NCBI GenBank assembly: GCA_963971225.1
Contig: OZ020267.1
Coordinates: forward strand, 85,673,648-85,737,647
Length of the DNA stretch: 64,000 nucleotides
From: Melieria omissa
Lineage: Eukaryota; Arthropoda; Insecta; Diptera; Ulidiidae
Reading direction: 5' to 3'
Numbering within the stretch: position 1 is the stretch's first letter; each line of letters opens with the position of its first letter. The position numbers were made by a program, and so were the translations under genes. Shown here one piece after another: positions 10,177 through 19,990 of this stretch. Under the pieces are notes generated by a model. It worked only from the letters and a program-made list of their open reading frames with translations, did no database searches and was not told the DNA's origin.

Positions 10177-10378
10177 TTCATTGGTGTGTTTACCACAATA
10201 CTTACACTCAAGACTCTAACAAATATCTTAACAGAATGTTCGACGAGACCATAATTAAGTGGAACAAACTTCGAAAAATTCAATTTTTTATTCCACAAAA
10301 ATATTCGCACAACAATAACAAAAGACAAAGAATAGACCATCTTCACAAAATTAGACACAATATGACAAGTTGAGAGTT

Positions 10379-10728
10379 TTAATACTTTGTGGGATATCCT
10401 TTCGCGGCTAAACGCTTTGGCATCGATTGCACCCACTTTTGGCAGAGTTCTACAGGTGTTCGATTCCACTCGTATAACAAGACGAAGACTTGCTTTGGAC
10501 GAAATAGGGTGACTTCTGATTTTGTCTTCCAAATATGCTCACAGGTGCTCTATCGGGTTAACATCTGGACTCTGTGAAGGTGTTGTTAATAATTTTGTGT
10601 TGTACAGTAACCACATACGAACATCCCAAGCAGTGTGTTTGGGGTCGTTGTCCTGTTGGAAGTGATATTCCTCATCCAACCCCATTTTTTCTGCACTCTG
10701 CTGTAAATTGTTCTTAAGGATATTCAAG
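10379..10728 (-). pseudogene. Tc1 transposase, C-terminal half
   Basis: The minus strand encodes the second half of the Tc1 DDE catalytic domain: the second Asp in [11 protein letters not shown] and the final acidic residue in SPDVNPIEHLW, a DD34E arrangement. A frameshift follows at about 10535, after which the usual C-terminal helix region (with PTKY before a stop) can be read in another frame. The upstream part of the gene resumes at 19477, beyond the 8.7-kb insert that begins at 10729. It cannot make an active enzyme as it stands. Confidence 0.85.
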
Positions 10729-11319
10729 TGTAGTGATACCACATATGCGGACTCACTAACTAATATTCCCTACTAATATTCCTCACAGTAACACCGCTTC
10801 ACGCTACAATCATTATCACAGTTATCAATAACATAGCAGCGCCACTTCGCGCCGCACAGTGTCGCGAGTGTGGCCAAAAATGGTAAAAATCAATGTTACA
10901 AACTGACTAAAATGGATGTGGCAGTCGACAGATAATATTTCAACTAAGAAAAATCCGTTTTCCGATCTTCAATATCCTATTTCGTTCCATTTTTATGCAG
11001 CTTCAAAGTTGATGTTAAAAAATACGCATTCGTTTCAAGTTTGTGGGTAATTCTTTATGCTGAATGAAAAATCAAATAAAAATATAATTCATATACTAAT
11101 ATAGTCATGTTATATAATAAATGAAACTTTGGAATTTTTCCTGTATGGCGACACTATTCTTTGGTTTGTGTTTTGAAACAACTATGAAATCCCGTTACAT
11201 TGAAAAATTACGTTTTTCGGTTTGATTCTTACAAAGAACCAAAAGTTTGGTGGAAAAAAGTTTAAAAAACGTCAAAAAACACTTTTTTAGTTCCAACCCT
11301 AAATTACTCAAAAAAGTAT
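10729..11319. other. Left arm of the 8.7-kb insert, nothing recognised
   Basis: AT-rich sequence without an open frame of note or a repeat that I recognise. It ends where Gypsy A is inserted (target GTAT at 11316-11319). Confidence 0.4.
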
Positions 11320-11753
11320 TGTTACGAATTTCCCCAGTTCGTTATCGACGGTTCGTTTTGATTGTATTTGAAAATAAAACAACTTCAGTTATCCGGCGCA
11401 ACGTAGTCAAAACTAACAATCGCTTTATTTACAGAATTCACACTTCGCTTGTATCTACACTTGTTACCACTTTGCTTGCTTAACACAGACTCGACCCCTT
11501 GCGCTGCCACTGCTGCTTTTATACCACTTTTCTTATCGCGCCGAAGTTCCTTGCACTTCTAATTGGAAAGCGCTCGACCATTCTCGCACAGCCCATTTCT
11601 TCGAGAACCATCCTTGCCATATCGGACTATACCAAGCGAATTTATAACAGTTTTGCTGTACTTCACAGTGCATGCCTAAAAGTATGCTTGGAAAACATTC
11701 GTGCGGAGAAAAGCATTTCTGTACAGTGCGGCACAGAATTTCTCATCGTATCA
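11320..11753 (-). repeat. Gypsy A 3' LTR
   Basis: 434 bp, TGTTACGAATTTCC at the left and TCTCATCGTATCA at the right in plus-strand reading. It pairs with 17417-17850 with differences at GTTCC/GTTTC (about 11549) and TTCAC/TTCCC (about 11665). Confidence 0.93.
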
Positions 11754-11764
11754 CTGTCCATCAC

Positions 11765-13312
11765 TTAGACTTGTTCGTCCCGAACAAGTACCGAGGCTCC
11801 GCCGGAGTAAGACGCCAGGCGCTCCAAATGGACTACTTTCAGCCTGGCGTTTCCGCTGCAGCAGCGTTGAACCCTGTACACCACGTCATTAATCCTGGTC
11901 ACGACTTTGTACGGTCCTTCCCATGACGTTTGAAGCTTTGGAGACAAACCTTTCCTGCGCTGCGGGTTGTAAAGCATTACCAGATCGCCTTCTTGGAACC
12001 CCGCTGTGTTAGCTCGTAGATAATATCTGGCTTTCATCTTATCGCTGACCAGTTGGATACGGTCCCTTATAAACTGGTGGATTTCTTCCAGCTCCGATCG
12101 CTTATTAACTGCGTAATCAGTCTTAGCGCCTTCCGTCGTGCTGACCACTCCGAACTTCAAGTCAGCAGGCAATCTCAGCTCTGTGCCGAACACTGCTCGG
12201 GCTGGAGTGAGTGATGTCGTATCGTGCGGGGCTGACCTATACGCCATCAAGAACAGCGGAATATGCGTGTCCCAATCCTTTTGATTCCTGCTTACTACTT
12301 TCCGCAGATATTCCTCCAGTGTTCGATTGAATCGTTCCACCATGCCGTCGGACTGGGGATGCAAAGGACAGGTGCGAGTTTTCCTTATTCCTAGTAGCTC
12401 ACACACTTCCTTTAATACAAGAGACTCGAAATTCCGGCCTTGATCCGAGTGCAACTCCAGTGGAACTCCAAATCTGGACACCCAGTTGTTTACCAACATT
12501 TCCGCGACCGTGGTGGCCTCCTGGTTAGGAATAGGATACACTTCGGGCCATTTGCTGAAATAGTCCATCACCACCAGCACATATTTGTTGCCTTGAGTGC
12601 TAAGTGGGAATGGCCCGGCGACGTCCATGGCAATTCGCTCAAAGGGCGCTCCCATGTTGTACTGCTGCATGCGGCCCCGAGATCTTCTTGTTGGCCCTTT
12701 CGCAGCCGAACATCGATCACAGCTCTTAATCCAATCGGCGACAGACTCCTGGCATCCTACCCAGTAGAATCGCCTTTTTATTTTGGCGACAGTTTTTGTG
12801 ATGCCTAGGTGCCCTCCGCTAGAGTCGTTATGGTATGCCTCGATCACCTCGTTGATCCTGCATTTCGGGACTAAAATTAGGGAATTGCTGGCCCGGCCAT
12901 CCTCACTCTCCCACTCGCGGTATAGGCAACCATCAGACAGCCGCAGACTTTGCCACTGCGCCCAGTAAGCCTTCGCGATCGGGCTCTCACCGGCCATCTC
13001 CTGCCAGTCTGGACGTGCGCCTTGCTCCTTGCCTTCAATGATTTTTTTAAGATCCGTATCCTCGCGCTGGTCCTTTTGTATCCTCTCCGCAGACCACTCC
13101 TCCTCTGGCAGAACGCTGACCAATCGTACGTCCACTATCTGCTCTTTGCTTTCGGCTCGCGAACAATGCCTGCATTCGGTTTTGCACGGACGGCGTGACA
13201 AGGCATCGGCATTTCCATGGCTGCTACCCTTGTGATGCTCTACCGTGTAGTCGTAGCTCTGCAGCCGCTCGATCCACCGCGCCAATTGGCCTTCCGGATC
13301 TTTAAAGTTCAG
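11765..13312 (-). pseudogene. Gypsy A integrase (and RNase H tail)
   Basis: This open part encodes the end of RNase H, the HHCC zinc-binding domain (H and H in HNDSSGGHLG, then CDRC), and the catalytic core with Asp in MDVAGPFP, Asp in SDQGRNFES and Glu in ERFNRTLEEY, followed by a C-terminal chromatin- or DNA-binding tail. All D,D-35-E residues are present. It inserts cDNA into the genome as the last part of Pol. The piece itself is intact, but it is cut from RT and from the rest of RNase H by the TGA at 13313-13315, where Gypsy B has a Trp codon. Confidence 0.9.
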
Positions 13313-13886
13313 TAGTCATTTCAATGCCGCATGATCTGTGCGCAGGCGAAACTTTTGCCCATACAGGCATTTATGGAAGTGTTTCACGCATTCCAGTACT
13401 GCGAGCAACTCCCTTCGGGTCACACAGTAGTTGCGTTCAGGCTTTGACAAAATTTTGCTGTAGTACGCTATCACTTGTTCTTGGCCATCTATTATCTGTG
13501 ACAGCACACCGCCAATACTATGCCCACTTGCATCTGTATCCAGCACAAACATCTCTCCAGGAACGGGGAAGGCCAGAATTGGAGCAGTGCACAGTTTTTC
13601 CTTCAGTCGTGCAAAAGCCTGCTCCTGCTCTTCACCCCACGCGAAGGCTTGATTCTTTTTCGTCAGTTTGTGCAAGCTGCCAGCTATGTTCGCAAATCCT
13701 GGAACGAATCTTCGGTAGTATGTGCACAGGCCCAGGAAACTGCGGAGTTCGTGTAGATTGCGTGGCCGGGGCCACTCCTTCACCGCTGTGATCTTGCCTT
13801 CGTCCGTATGTACTCCGCGAGCGGAAACCGTGTGACCCAAATACTTGACCTCTTTTTGGAACAGCGAGCACTTCTTTGGGTTGAGT
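13313..13886 (-). pseudogene. Gypsy A RT thumb and RNase H, ends in a nonsense codon
   Basis: It encodes the RT connection region (GHTVSARGVHTDEGK) and RNase H with its first Asp in LDTDASGHSIGG and Glu in TRRELLAVLE. The reading frame stops at TGA (13313-13315), where the sister element B keeps Trp. Its upstream end is cut by the MITE at 13891-14386. Taking 500 bp (MITE plus one TTAA) out would restore frame continuity with the RT upstream. Confidence 0.88.
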
Positions 13887-13890
13887 TTAA

Positions 13891-14386
13891 CCCATTAAGC
13901 CCTGAGCGTTGCGTTTGCGCAACGTTTGAGAATTTCGCTACATTAAGTAATTCATAAACATATAAGACTTGAAAATGGGTAGAATTGGATTCGAATTGAT
14001 CGTTTTAGATTCTGCCATACTCAAATTTCAAAATTTTTTAAATATTCATATCTTTTTTTCGATCCAAAGTCAAAGGTTTTTTTTGGGGAATTTTTGAAAT
14101 TCAATTAAAAATACTTATTCTTCAAACCTATCAAAATCCCTTTGTGGGCTGCATTTTGTAATGCTAAACTATTTAAAAATAAGTTTAAACAAATTTTTTT
14201 TTTTCTAATTTTATGTTTTGTATGTGACTAAGGCCCAAATTGCGTTTGCGCAACGTACCCTCCTGGTTCAGGGGGTGGGGGTATGAATTATTTGCTTCAT
14301 TTTTTTTCTTGATTAGGTCAATTACTAAGATTGTGTAAAATTTTATGGAAATCGCACAAGCCCTTCTGGGGTCAGGTTTTAATGGG
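13891..14386. mobile_element. piggyBac-type MITE inserted in Gypsy A RT
   Basis: A 496-bp element with ends CCCATTAAGCCCTGAGCG and, reversed, CCCATTAAAACCTGACCCC, flanked by TTAA at 13887-13890 and 14387-14390. TTAA duplication and CCC ends fit the piggyBac superfamily. It has subterminal TTGCGTTTGCGCAACG palindromes near both ends. Near-identical copies lie at 46121-46617 and 53778-54274. It has no gene, so it must be moved by a transposase encoded elsewhere. The piggyBac at 20358-23177 has different ends and is not obviously the source. Confidence 0.9.
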
Positions 14387-14390
14387 TTAA

Positions 14391-15465
14391 GCCCGGCTTT
14401 CTGTATTCGCTCAAATACCCCCTTCAGCTTTTCCAGGTGGTCGTCGAAGCTTTTGCCCATCACGATTATGTCGTCGAGGTATACCAGACACGTCCGCCAA
14501 TGCAGCCCTTTCAGCACACGCTCCATTAGCCGCTCGAATGTTGCTGGTGCGTTGCAGAGTCCAAACGGCATGACGGTGAACTGCCACAAACCGTCGCCAA
14601 CACTAAAAGCCGTTTTCTCCTTGTCCTGGTCTGCAAGTTCCACCTGCCAATAGCCGCTGCGTAAGTCGAGTGTGGAAAACCACTGTGTGCCTAACAGTGT
14701 GTCCAGGGTGTCATCGATCCGAGGTAGTGGATAGCTGTCCTTCTTGGTCACGTCATTGAGCTTCCGATAGTCCACACAGAATCGGGTACTGCCATCCTTT
14801 TTCTTGACTAACACGACCGGCGAGCACCAAGGACCTGACGAAGGCTCTATGACCTTTTCTGTATGCATGTTTCCAATCAAATTTGTGACCTCTTCCCTCT
14901 TGGCCAGAGGAACTCGTCTTGGCGGTTGGCGGATTGGTTTCGCGCTTCCGGTGTCGATGTTGTGCTTCACTATGGCTGTTCTTCCGCCCGCTTCCGTTGC
15001 AAATATTGACCCATAGTGCTGCAGGAGTGACCGCGCCTTCTGTTTCTGCTCGCCTGTCAATTCACTGCTCCACTGGGTCTGCGGTATGGCGTCCATGTTA
15101 GAACCGCTTTTCTTACTTCCTCCGGGTGGACTGCTTTCGCAATTGACAACTGCTTCAGCCTCTCTACACTCGCCAATGACCGCATCTTTTCCGACATATC
15201 TGGTCGTGTTCAGTGGATTGAGTATCCTGACTGGTATTTTGCCATTTTTGGGTTCCACTAATGTACGTCCGATTATTATGTTGTCGTATCCTTGTTTTGG
15301 CGCTTCCACAACCCACAGCCGACTTGTCTCATCGTCCTCGTCCACCTTAGCCCACACAATCGCCTCGGAATTCGCTGGTATCTTCTGGTGTTGACACGAG
15401 ACAACTTTCCTTACCGCCACGCTTTTGGTCATAGCCAGTGTGCAGGGGGAATTCAACGTTGGCAT
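14391..15465 (-). pseudogene. Gypsy A reverse transcriptase, interrupted
   Basis: The minus-strand frame encodes the RT fingers and palm: template-grip FCVDYRKLN, catalytic Asp in STLDLRSGYWQ, MPFGLCNAPATFERLM, and the YLDDIIV box. The frame then runs into the MITE at 14386, which adds unrelated residues before a stop at 14185. Upstream it is one frame off the protease, with the change at about 15415, so a small indel separates the two. RT would copy the element RNA into cDNA; here it cannot. Confidence 0.9.
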
Positions 15466-15865
15466 ACTTCAGCACATTTTCTTTCAGGTCCAGCGTAAAA
15501 CCATGCCTAATCATGAAATCCACGCCGATAATCACGTCGTCCATTATATCCGCGACGATGAACTCATGCTCCAGGCTGCTGGTGCCGATAGCAATTGTTT
15601 TTGTTACTTTTCCTCTTACCGGCGCACGCTCGCCAGTCGCAGTCCTCAGCTGTATGCCATGCAGCGGTTCCCAGTTCTTCAGAAGCTTCCTTTTTATGAT
15701 CGAGTATGACGCTCCAGTATCCAGTGTCAACACGAACAACTTTCCATCTATCTTTCCTTCAATCGTCAAGCTGCTGGGTTGCCGTTTCAGCTGTGAGACA
15801 AGGACGGTGGGGCAGCGGGTTGTGGGGATCAGCTCACGCCCCTTTGGGCTGACCCGTTTTAGTTT
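15402..15865 (-). pseudogene. Gypsy A protease
   Basis: This pepsin-type aspartic protease has the active site LDTGAS and the conserved hydrophobic-GxD motif (VIIGVDFM). Its frame is open upstream to the end of gag, and lies -1 relative to gag, so gag-pol expression by -1 frameshifting is likely. After about 15415 the frame is lost relative to RT. Confidence 0.88.
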
Positions 15866-15868
15866 AAC
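15862..15868 (-). promoter_or_regulatory. Candidate -1 frameshift site at gag-pol overlap
   Basis: The minus strand reads GTTAAAC immediately before the gag stop (TAA at 15859-15861). A slip of one base back enters the protease frame directly. The surrounding TCGTTAAACTAAAACGGG is identical in Gypsy B (near 35790-35810). The heptamer is a partial match to the XXXYYYZ rule. Confidence 0.45.
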
Positions 15869-16908
15869 GACTCCTCGTCCTCAGCCCTGCGCTTGTTGGC
15901 TGAGCCTCGATCGTCAGTATTCCTCGCTTCAGGCGATTGCGATCGAGAACGGGAACGCCTCTTTCGTTGGCGGCAGTCTCGTGATATGTGACCCTGCTTG
16001 CCACATGTCCAGCAAACAACTTTAGAGGAGACAACCCGTGGCCTGCCCGGTGTCTCAGAGCTTATAGCCTGGATCGAAATGTCGCTGTCCGGCTGGATTT
16101 GACGTATCCTTGCAGATGCATACCGATTGCCTCCAATCCATGTCGCTTCATATGTCATCGCGCTGGTCACCGTCTCCTTAAATGTCGGCTTGCCCATCAT
16201 CAACGCACTGCGACGTGTCTCGGGATCATGAAGACCTTCAATGAACGACTCAATCTTCAGCCTTTCGGGATCATCAGCGCCGAATTTTGGGTAGCACAAC
16301 TGTACGAGCCGCTCAATGTCTGCTGCATATGTCTGCAGCGCCTCGCTGGCTCTTTGCCTGCGGTTCTTCAGCTCACAATAGTACAGCGTATGGTTGTGCT
16401 CGTTGCTGTACTTCGCTGCCAACGCTCTCATGACGGCCTCATAATCACTTCTCGAGCATTCCGGAACTGATTTCATTACCTCAGCCGCAGGACCTTTCAG
16501 CGCCAGTGCCCATCTCCGACCCTTCCTGATATCGGTCCACTGATTTTCCAAAGCAGATAAGTCGAATTGCAGTTTAAATGTATCGAACGGCGTATCACCA
16601 TCATAAGTAGGCACTTCTGTTCGGGTGGCGAAACTTTCCGGAACCGTCGGCAAACATTCTCGTGGCTGCACCTCTCTAAGCCGCTCATCGATTTTCCTGT
16701 TTACCGAATCCTCCAGACTGTCAACTCGTTTGTCCCACTTGTCCATTCGCGTCTCAAGATGCTCAACTTTCCCGTTCAGTCTATCGGAAATTTCCTCCAC
16801 CTTCTGTTCTATGCGCGCAGAATTTGTCGCCATTTCTCGGTTGCACGCTTCCATTTGCTCCGATATTTCACGGGTCGCCGTTTCCATCCTTGCTATTTCT
16901 TGATTCGT

Positions 16909-17043
16909 CGTTTCCAGTTTCGCTGCCATTTGCGCCGAAAGTTCCTGATTCGCGGTTTCCAGTTTCGTTGCCATTTGCGCCGAAAGTTCCTGATTCGCGG
17001 TTTCCAGTTTCGTTGCCATTTGCGCCGACATTTCGCGATTTTC
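16909..17043 (-). repeat. 45-bp tandem repeat in the Gag coiled coil
   Basis: Three direct 45-bp copies encode 15-residue units of the type LETANQELSAQMATK. The period keeps frame and almost two heptads, so copy number can change without breaking the coiled coil. Confidence 0.85.
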
Positions 17044-17396
17044 ATTTTCCATTTTGGCTGCCATTTCACGGTTGGAAGTCTCAAACATGCCTTTAAGTGC
17101 AACCATTAACTGGCTCATGTCCATTGCTTGTGGTGGCGTAGCCGCTGCAGCTGTACTTTGCATCGACGCAGCACCAGCAGGCGATTCCTCCACCTTGGCC
17201 GACGCCTCTTGTTCCTGCGTTCCGAACTCGTGTGCAGCCCAATCAATGCCTCTTGATTCACACGCCTCTCGCAAACGCAGCTGCAAGTCGGCAAATTCCA
17301 GGCAGCCAGCTCCTTCTTCAGCTGGTCAACCTTCAGCAGCTCCAGTTTAACCATGTTTCCGTTTTTATAATTTTATTTTACTTTCAGTAATACAAT

Positions 17397-17414
17397 CCCC
17401 AATTTCTGACACCA
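17397..17414 (-). promoter_or_regulatory. Gypsy A primer-binding site (tRNA-Leu type)
   Basis: On the minus strand, two bases after the 5' LTR, the sequence TGGTGTCAGAAATTGGGG resembles the 3' end complement of insect tRNA-Leu; Gypsy B has the cleaner TGGTGTCAGAAGTGGG. It primes minus-strand cDNA synthesis. Confidence 0.75.
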
Positions 17415-17416
17415 AA

Positions 17417-17850
17417 TGTTACGAATTTCCCCAGTTCGTTATCGACGGTTCGTTTTGATTGTATTTGAAAATAAAACAACTTCAGTTATCCGGCGCAACG
17501 TAGTCAAAACTAACAATCGCTTTATTTACAGAATTCACACTTCGCTTGTATCTACACTTGTTACCACTTTGCTTGCTTAACACAGACTCGACCCCTTGCG
17601 CTGCCACTGCTGCTTTTATACCACTTTTCTTATCGCGCCGAAGTTTCTTGCACTTCTAATTGGAAAGCGCTCGACCATTCTCGCACAGCCCATTTCTTCG
17701 AGAACCATCCTTGCCATATCGGACTATACCAAGCGAATTTATAACAGTTTTGCTGTACTTCCCAGTGCATGCCTAAAAGTATGCTTGGAAAACATTCGTG
17801 CGGAGAAAAGCATTTCTGTACAGTGCGGCACAGAATTTCTCATCGTATCA
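17417..17850 (-). repeat. Gypsy A 5' LTR
   Basis: The 434-bp partner of 11320-11753 with two substitutions. It carries promoter and poly(A) signals for the element; AATAAA occurs on the plus strand near its left end. Confidence 0.93.
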
Positions 17851-17991
17851 GTATGTATTAACATAATCCGGAGTAATTTTTTGCCTTTAACTGCCTATTT
17901 GGTTGTTATTCGCATTTTTCTAGTGACGCCTCCACTAAAATTACATGATTTCTTCGAAGTGTGGCGTAAAGCTGAATCCAGGAAGCGGTAA

Positions 17992-18462
17992 AAAAAAATT
18001 GATTTTCTTATAAATTTACTGAAAGATAAGACGGGCGTCGATGTAATTCATGAGGAAAAGCAAAGTTTGCGGCTACTTGAATTAAAGTTTACCAAATTTT
18101 GGGCCTCCACCAGCCGGACATATGCCGCTTTTAACCAAAAATATTCCGACTGGCTCGACTCTGATTTCATATTGGCTGCAAGCAATGTGTAGGTTTTTCA
18201 GACATACCCTTCTATATATAGATTAATTAAATAATTATACAAATTCAAATAGACACCTAGTACAATCCGTGGTAGACAGGCAATGAAATTTGAGGAAAGC
18301 TCTGAGAGAACGAAAAGGAGGAAAGTTCAAGAGCTAGTAGGTGCGAAATCGCCTGAGGAAATTACGAGAGCTGCTTCTTCAACACAAAAAAAAAATATTT
18401 TACCTAATGCGGGATGCATGTCCATTGTCTGTGAAATTGGATTTGTCTGTGAAAAAGTATAA
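17992..18462 (+). pseudogene. N-terminal fragment of an uncharacterised transposon protein, two exons
   Basis: Two coding stretches join over a 66-bp GT-AG intron (18187-18252). Exon 1 reads VIHEEKQSLRLLELKFTKFW and then a Ser/Tyr/Asp-rich stretch; exon 2 has IRGRQAMKFEESSERTKRRK and SPEEITRAAS. I associate this pattern (HEEKQ..RxxEL..TxFW, then GRxxxxFxExSERxKRRK) with the N-terminus of a multi-copy protein of arthropod and cnidarian genomes usually left as uncharacterised. The C-terminal part of what looks like the same family is at 26940-27696. The start is lost (a stop lies just upstream at 17989) and the end is in unrelated sequence, so it is a relic. Function unknown. Confidence 0.55.
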
Positions 18463-18629
18463 CATTCTTCGACGCGCAATCAACACCTTCTTTATATACC
18501 TGTATTATGACTGTGAATTATACTTTTAGTTATGCTTATGTTTATGAATGAAAATAATGAATGAAAATAAGTGTCCAAATATCAATTTGGTACTGCTCCC
18601 TTCTATAAAACAAAAAATATGCTATTTTG
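18463..18629. other. Unassigned AT-rich spacer
   Basis: Nothing recognised between the gene fragment and the GGGCGTGG repeats. Confidence 0.4.
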
Positions 18630-18965
18630 AAATTTTGCTTACTATGGGAGTGGGCGTGGTTATGATCGGATTGCGCCCATTTTTTTACCATTCCTTTGTG
18701 TTGAAACAAGTGGTGCATACATCGAATTCCATGGCACTACCTTCCATAAAACACGTTATGCTAATTTGAAAGTTTGCTTACTATGGGAGGTAGGCGTGGT
18801 TATGATCGGATTGCGCCCATTTTTGGTGTGAGCTTCAAAGTTATTATCTTAAGCTCAGATACCAAATTTCATAATTCTATCACTAATATTAAGCAAGTTA
18901 TTCCTATATTACAGTTCATTTCGTATGGGAGGTGGGCGTGGCAGTGGTCCAATTTTAATGATTTT
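18630..18965. repeat. Degenerate tandem repeat around GGGCGTGG
   Basis: Three copies of a phrase like TATGGGAGGTGGGCGTGGTT, followed by ATGATCGGATTGCGCCCATT, occur at about 18643, 18783 and 18925, spaced about 140 bp. The first two are close and the third diverged. No coding sense. Confidence 0.65.
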
Positions 18966-19066
18966 TTGTAAATTTCTTAATTTACACCACGAAAACAATC
19001 TCACCAAGTTTCATCGAGATGGGACCACGCTAAGTATGTTTGGCCACGGCTTATATGGGACCGCGA

Positions 19067-19472
19067 TACTGTGCGCCGTGCTACAACAACAACGCATTCA
19101 CAACCGTATGCTTAACACTTTCGCACACTTTGCGCATAGCCAAGCATAAAGCCAATACCCGTGTTTGGTTACCAGCCAACGACACATAATGCTTTGGGAG
19201 AATCAATTGCTAACACCAGCAATTTTTGAACTATTACGAAGGTCTGGAGTTACTGGGTGCATTCGTGGGAACTCAAGGCCACTTCCAATTGCATTAGTTA
19301 GCGTTAAGAAATTTAGTATAAATAAGGGTAAAATCCAAAAATAAAGTTAGTTCAAGCATATCAAGCTCTCTCTCTTGAACTCCAAAAGTTTCGCTCCAGT
19401 TTGACTGTCGAGCGTTTTTGATCAGCCTTAGTCTTGTGGCTTTGAACAAGACCGGACACCAAACACATTACA
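19067..19472 (+). repeat. LTR-like right end of the 8.7-kb insert
   Basis: It begins TGTGCGCCG and ends CATTACA, holds a TATA-like TATAAATA at about 19318, AATAAA at about 19340 and a CT-rich stretch after it, an order typical of U3-R-U5. No partner LTR is seen at the left end of the insert, so this is tentative. Confidence 0.35.
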
Positions 19473-19476
19473 CAAG

Positions 19477-19990
19477 TATACGGTTTTGTCCATGATGCCT
19501 TCTATGAACACTAAATTACCCACTCCTCGAGCAGACATACAACCCCATACTAAGCAATTGCCGCCAACGTGTCTAACAGTGGGTTTTAAATTCGGTTTTT
19601 TCATGGCTTCTCCTGGCTTTCTCTACACTAACTGACGGCCATCCGATCCAAAAATATTGTATTTACTCTCGTAACTAAATATAACACGGCTCCAAAACTC
19701 ATCTCCCTTCGATTCATGATTTCTTGCAAACAGCAAACGTTTATCGCGATTGATATTCGAAACTAGCTGCTTTTTTCGCGCTGCACGTCCATGGAAATCA
19801 TTTTCCCGCAGAACTCTTCTCACTGTTTCGTCGCTAACTTCAACACTGAGGCAAGTTTTCAAGTCGTTGATTTTTGTCGCGGATAAATGGGGATTTGCCT
19901 TTATTTTTCGTAATATTAAGCGTTCATCGCGCTGGGTTAATAATTTCGGCCGGCCCGAACGATCTTTATTTTTTTAAGTTTTGCGTGTTT
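19477..19990 (-). pseudogene. Tc1 transposase, central part
   Basis: The minus strand encodes the GRPKLLTQRDERL linker, the second helix-turn-helix (SDETVRRVLREN), and the first catalytic Asp region, here FSYESKYNIFGSDG, where the usual Asp (SDES) has become Tyr. It continues to MDKTVYL at 19477, where the 8.7-kb insert begins; the downstream half resumes at 10728. It is cut upstream by the DD37E element at 19993. Loss of the first catalytic Asp means that this copy was dead independently of the insertions, unless the change came later. Confidence 0.82.

Larger units (their letters stand above)
15859..17354 (-). pseudogene. Gypsy A Gag (nucleocapsid/capsid)
   Basis: Gag starts at the ATG at 17354 with a SAP-like start (KLELLKVDQLKKEL). 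A 19-nt deletion at about 17290, seen by comparison with Gypsy B, shifts the frame; an internal ATG at 17286 restores a 475-codon frame. Next comes a long Glu/Gln-rich coiled coil with three 15-residue repeats (16909-17043), a capsid-type region (about 16100-16650), and one CCHC knuckle (CWTCGKQGHISRDC), then an Arg/Ser-rich tail. Gag packages element RNA into particles in the cytoplasm. The C-terminal overlap with protease is kept. Confidence 0.9.
11320..17850 (-). mobile_element. Gypsy A: complete LTR retrotransposon, inactivated
   Basis: Two 434-bp LTRs (11320-11753 and 17417-17850) bracket gag and pol on the minus strand. The 4-bp duplication GTAT flanks the element (11316-11319 and 17851-17854). 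The LTRs differ at only two sites by eye, so insertion is recent. A tRNA-Leu-type primer site sits next to the right (5') LTR. Only 11 bp separate the integrase stop from the 3' LTR, so there is no env gene. Coding is broken by a 19-nt deletion in gag, a frame change between protease and RT, a MITE in RT and a stop in RNase H. It belongs to the same broad family as Gypsy B. Confidence 0.93.
10729..19472. mobile_element. 8.7-kb insert in the Tc1, bounded by CAAG duplications
   Basis: The insert starts TGTAGTGATACC and ends ACACATTACA, with CAAG at 10725-10728 and 19473-19476. The two Tc1 halves match up in frame across it, so it is a genuine insertion. TG...CA ends and a 4-bp duplication suggest an LTR element, and its right 400 bp looks LTR-like, but I cannot match the left end to the right end. 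It holds Gypsy A (11320-17850), a gene fragment of unknown family (17992-18462) and GGGCGTGG repeats. Its own class is undetermined. Confidence 0.55.

Noticed and set aside
11754..11764. Envelope gene or an errantivirus-type retrovirus (Gypsy A)
   Set aside because: Only 11 bp lie between the pol stop and the 3' LTR; in Gypsy C the gap is 45 bp. No env, so no infectious retrovirus is implied.
16905..17045. CRISPR-like direct repeats
   Set aside because: The 45-bp units abut without spacers and are coding (Gag coiled coil).
18630..18965. CRISPR-like or regulatory array of GGGCGTGG
   Set aside because: Only three degenerate copies at about 140 bp in a eukaryotic repeat; no unique spacers of constant size.
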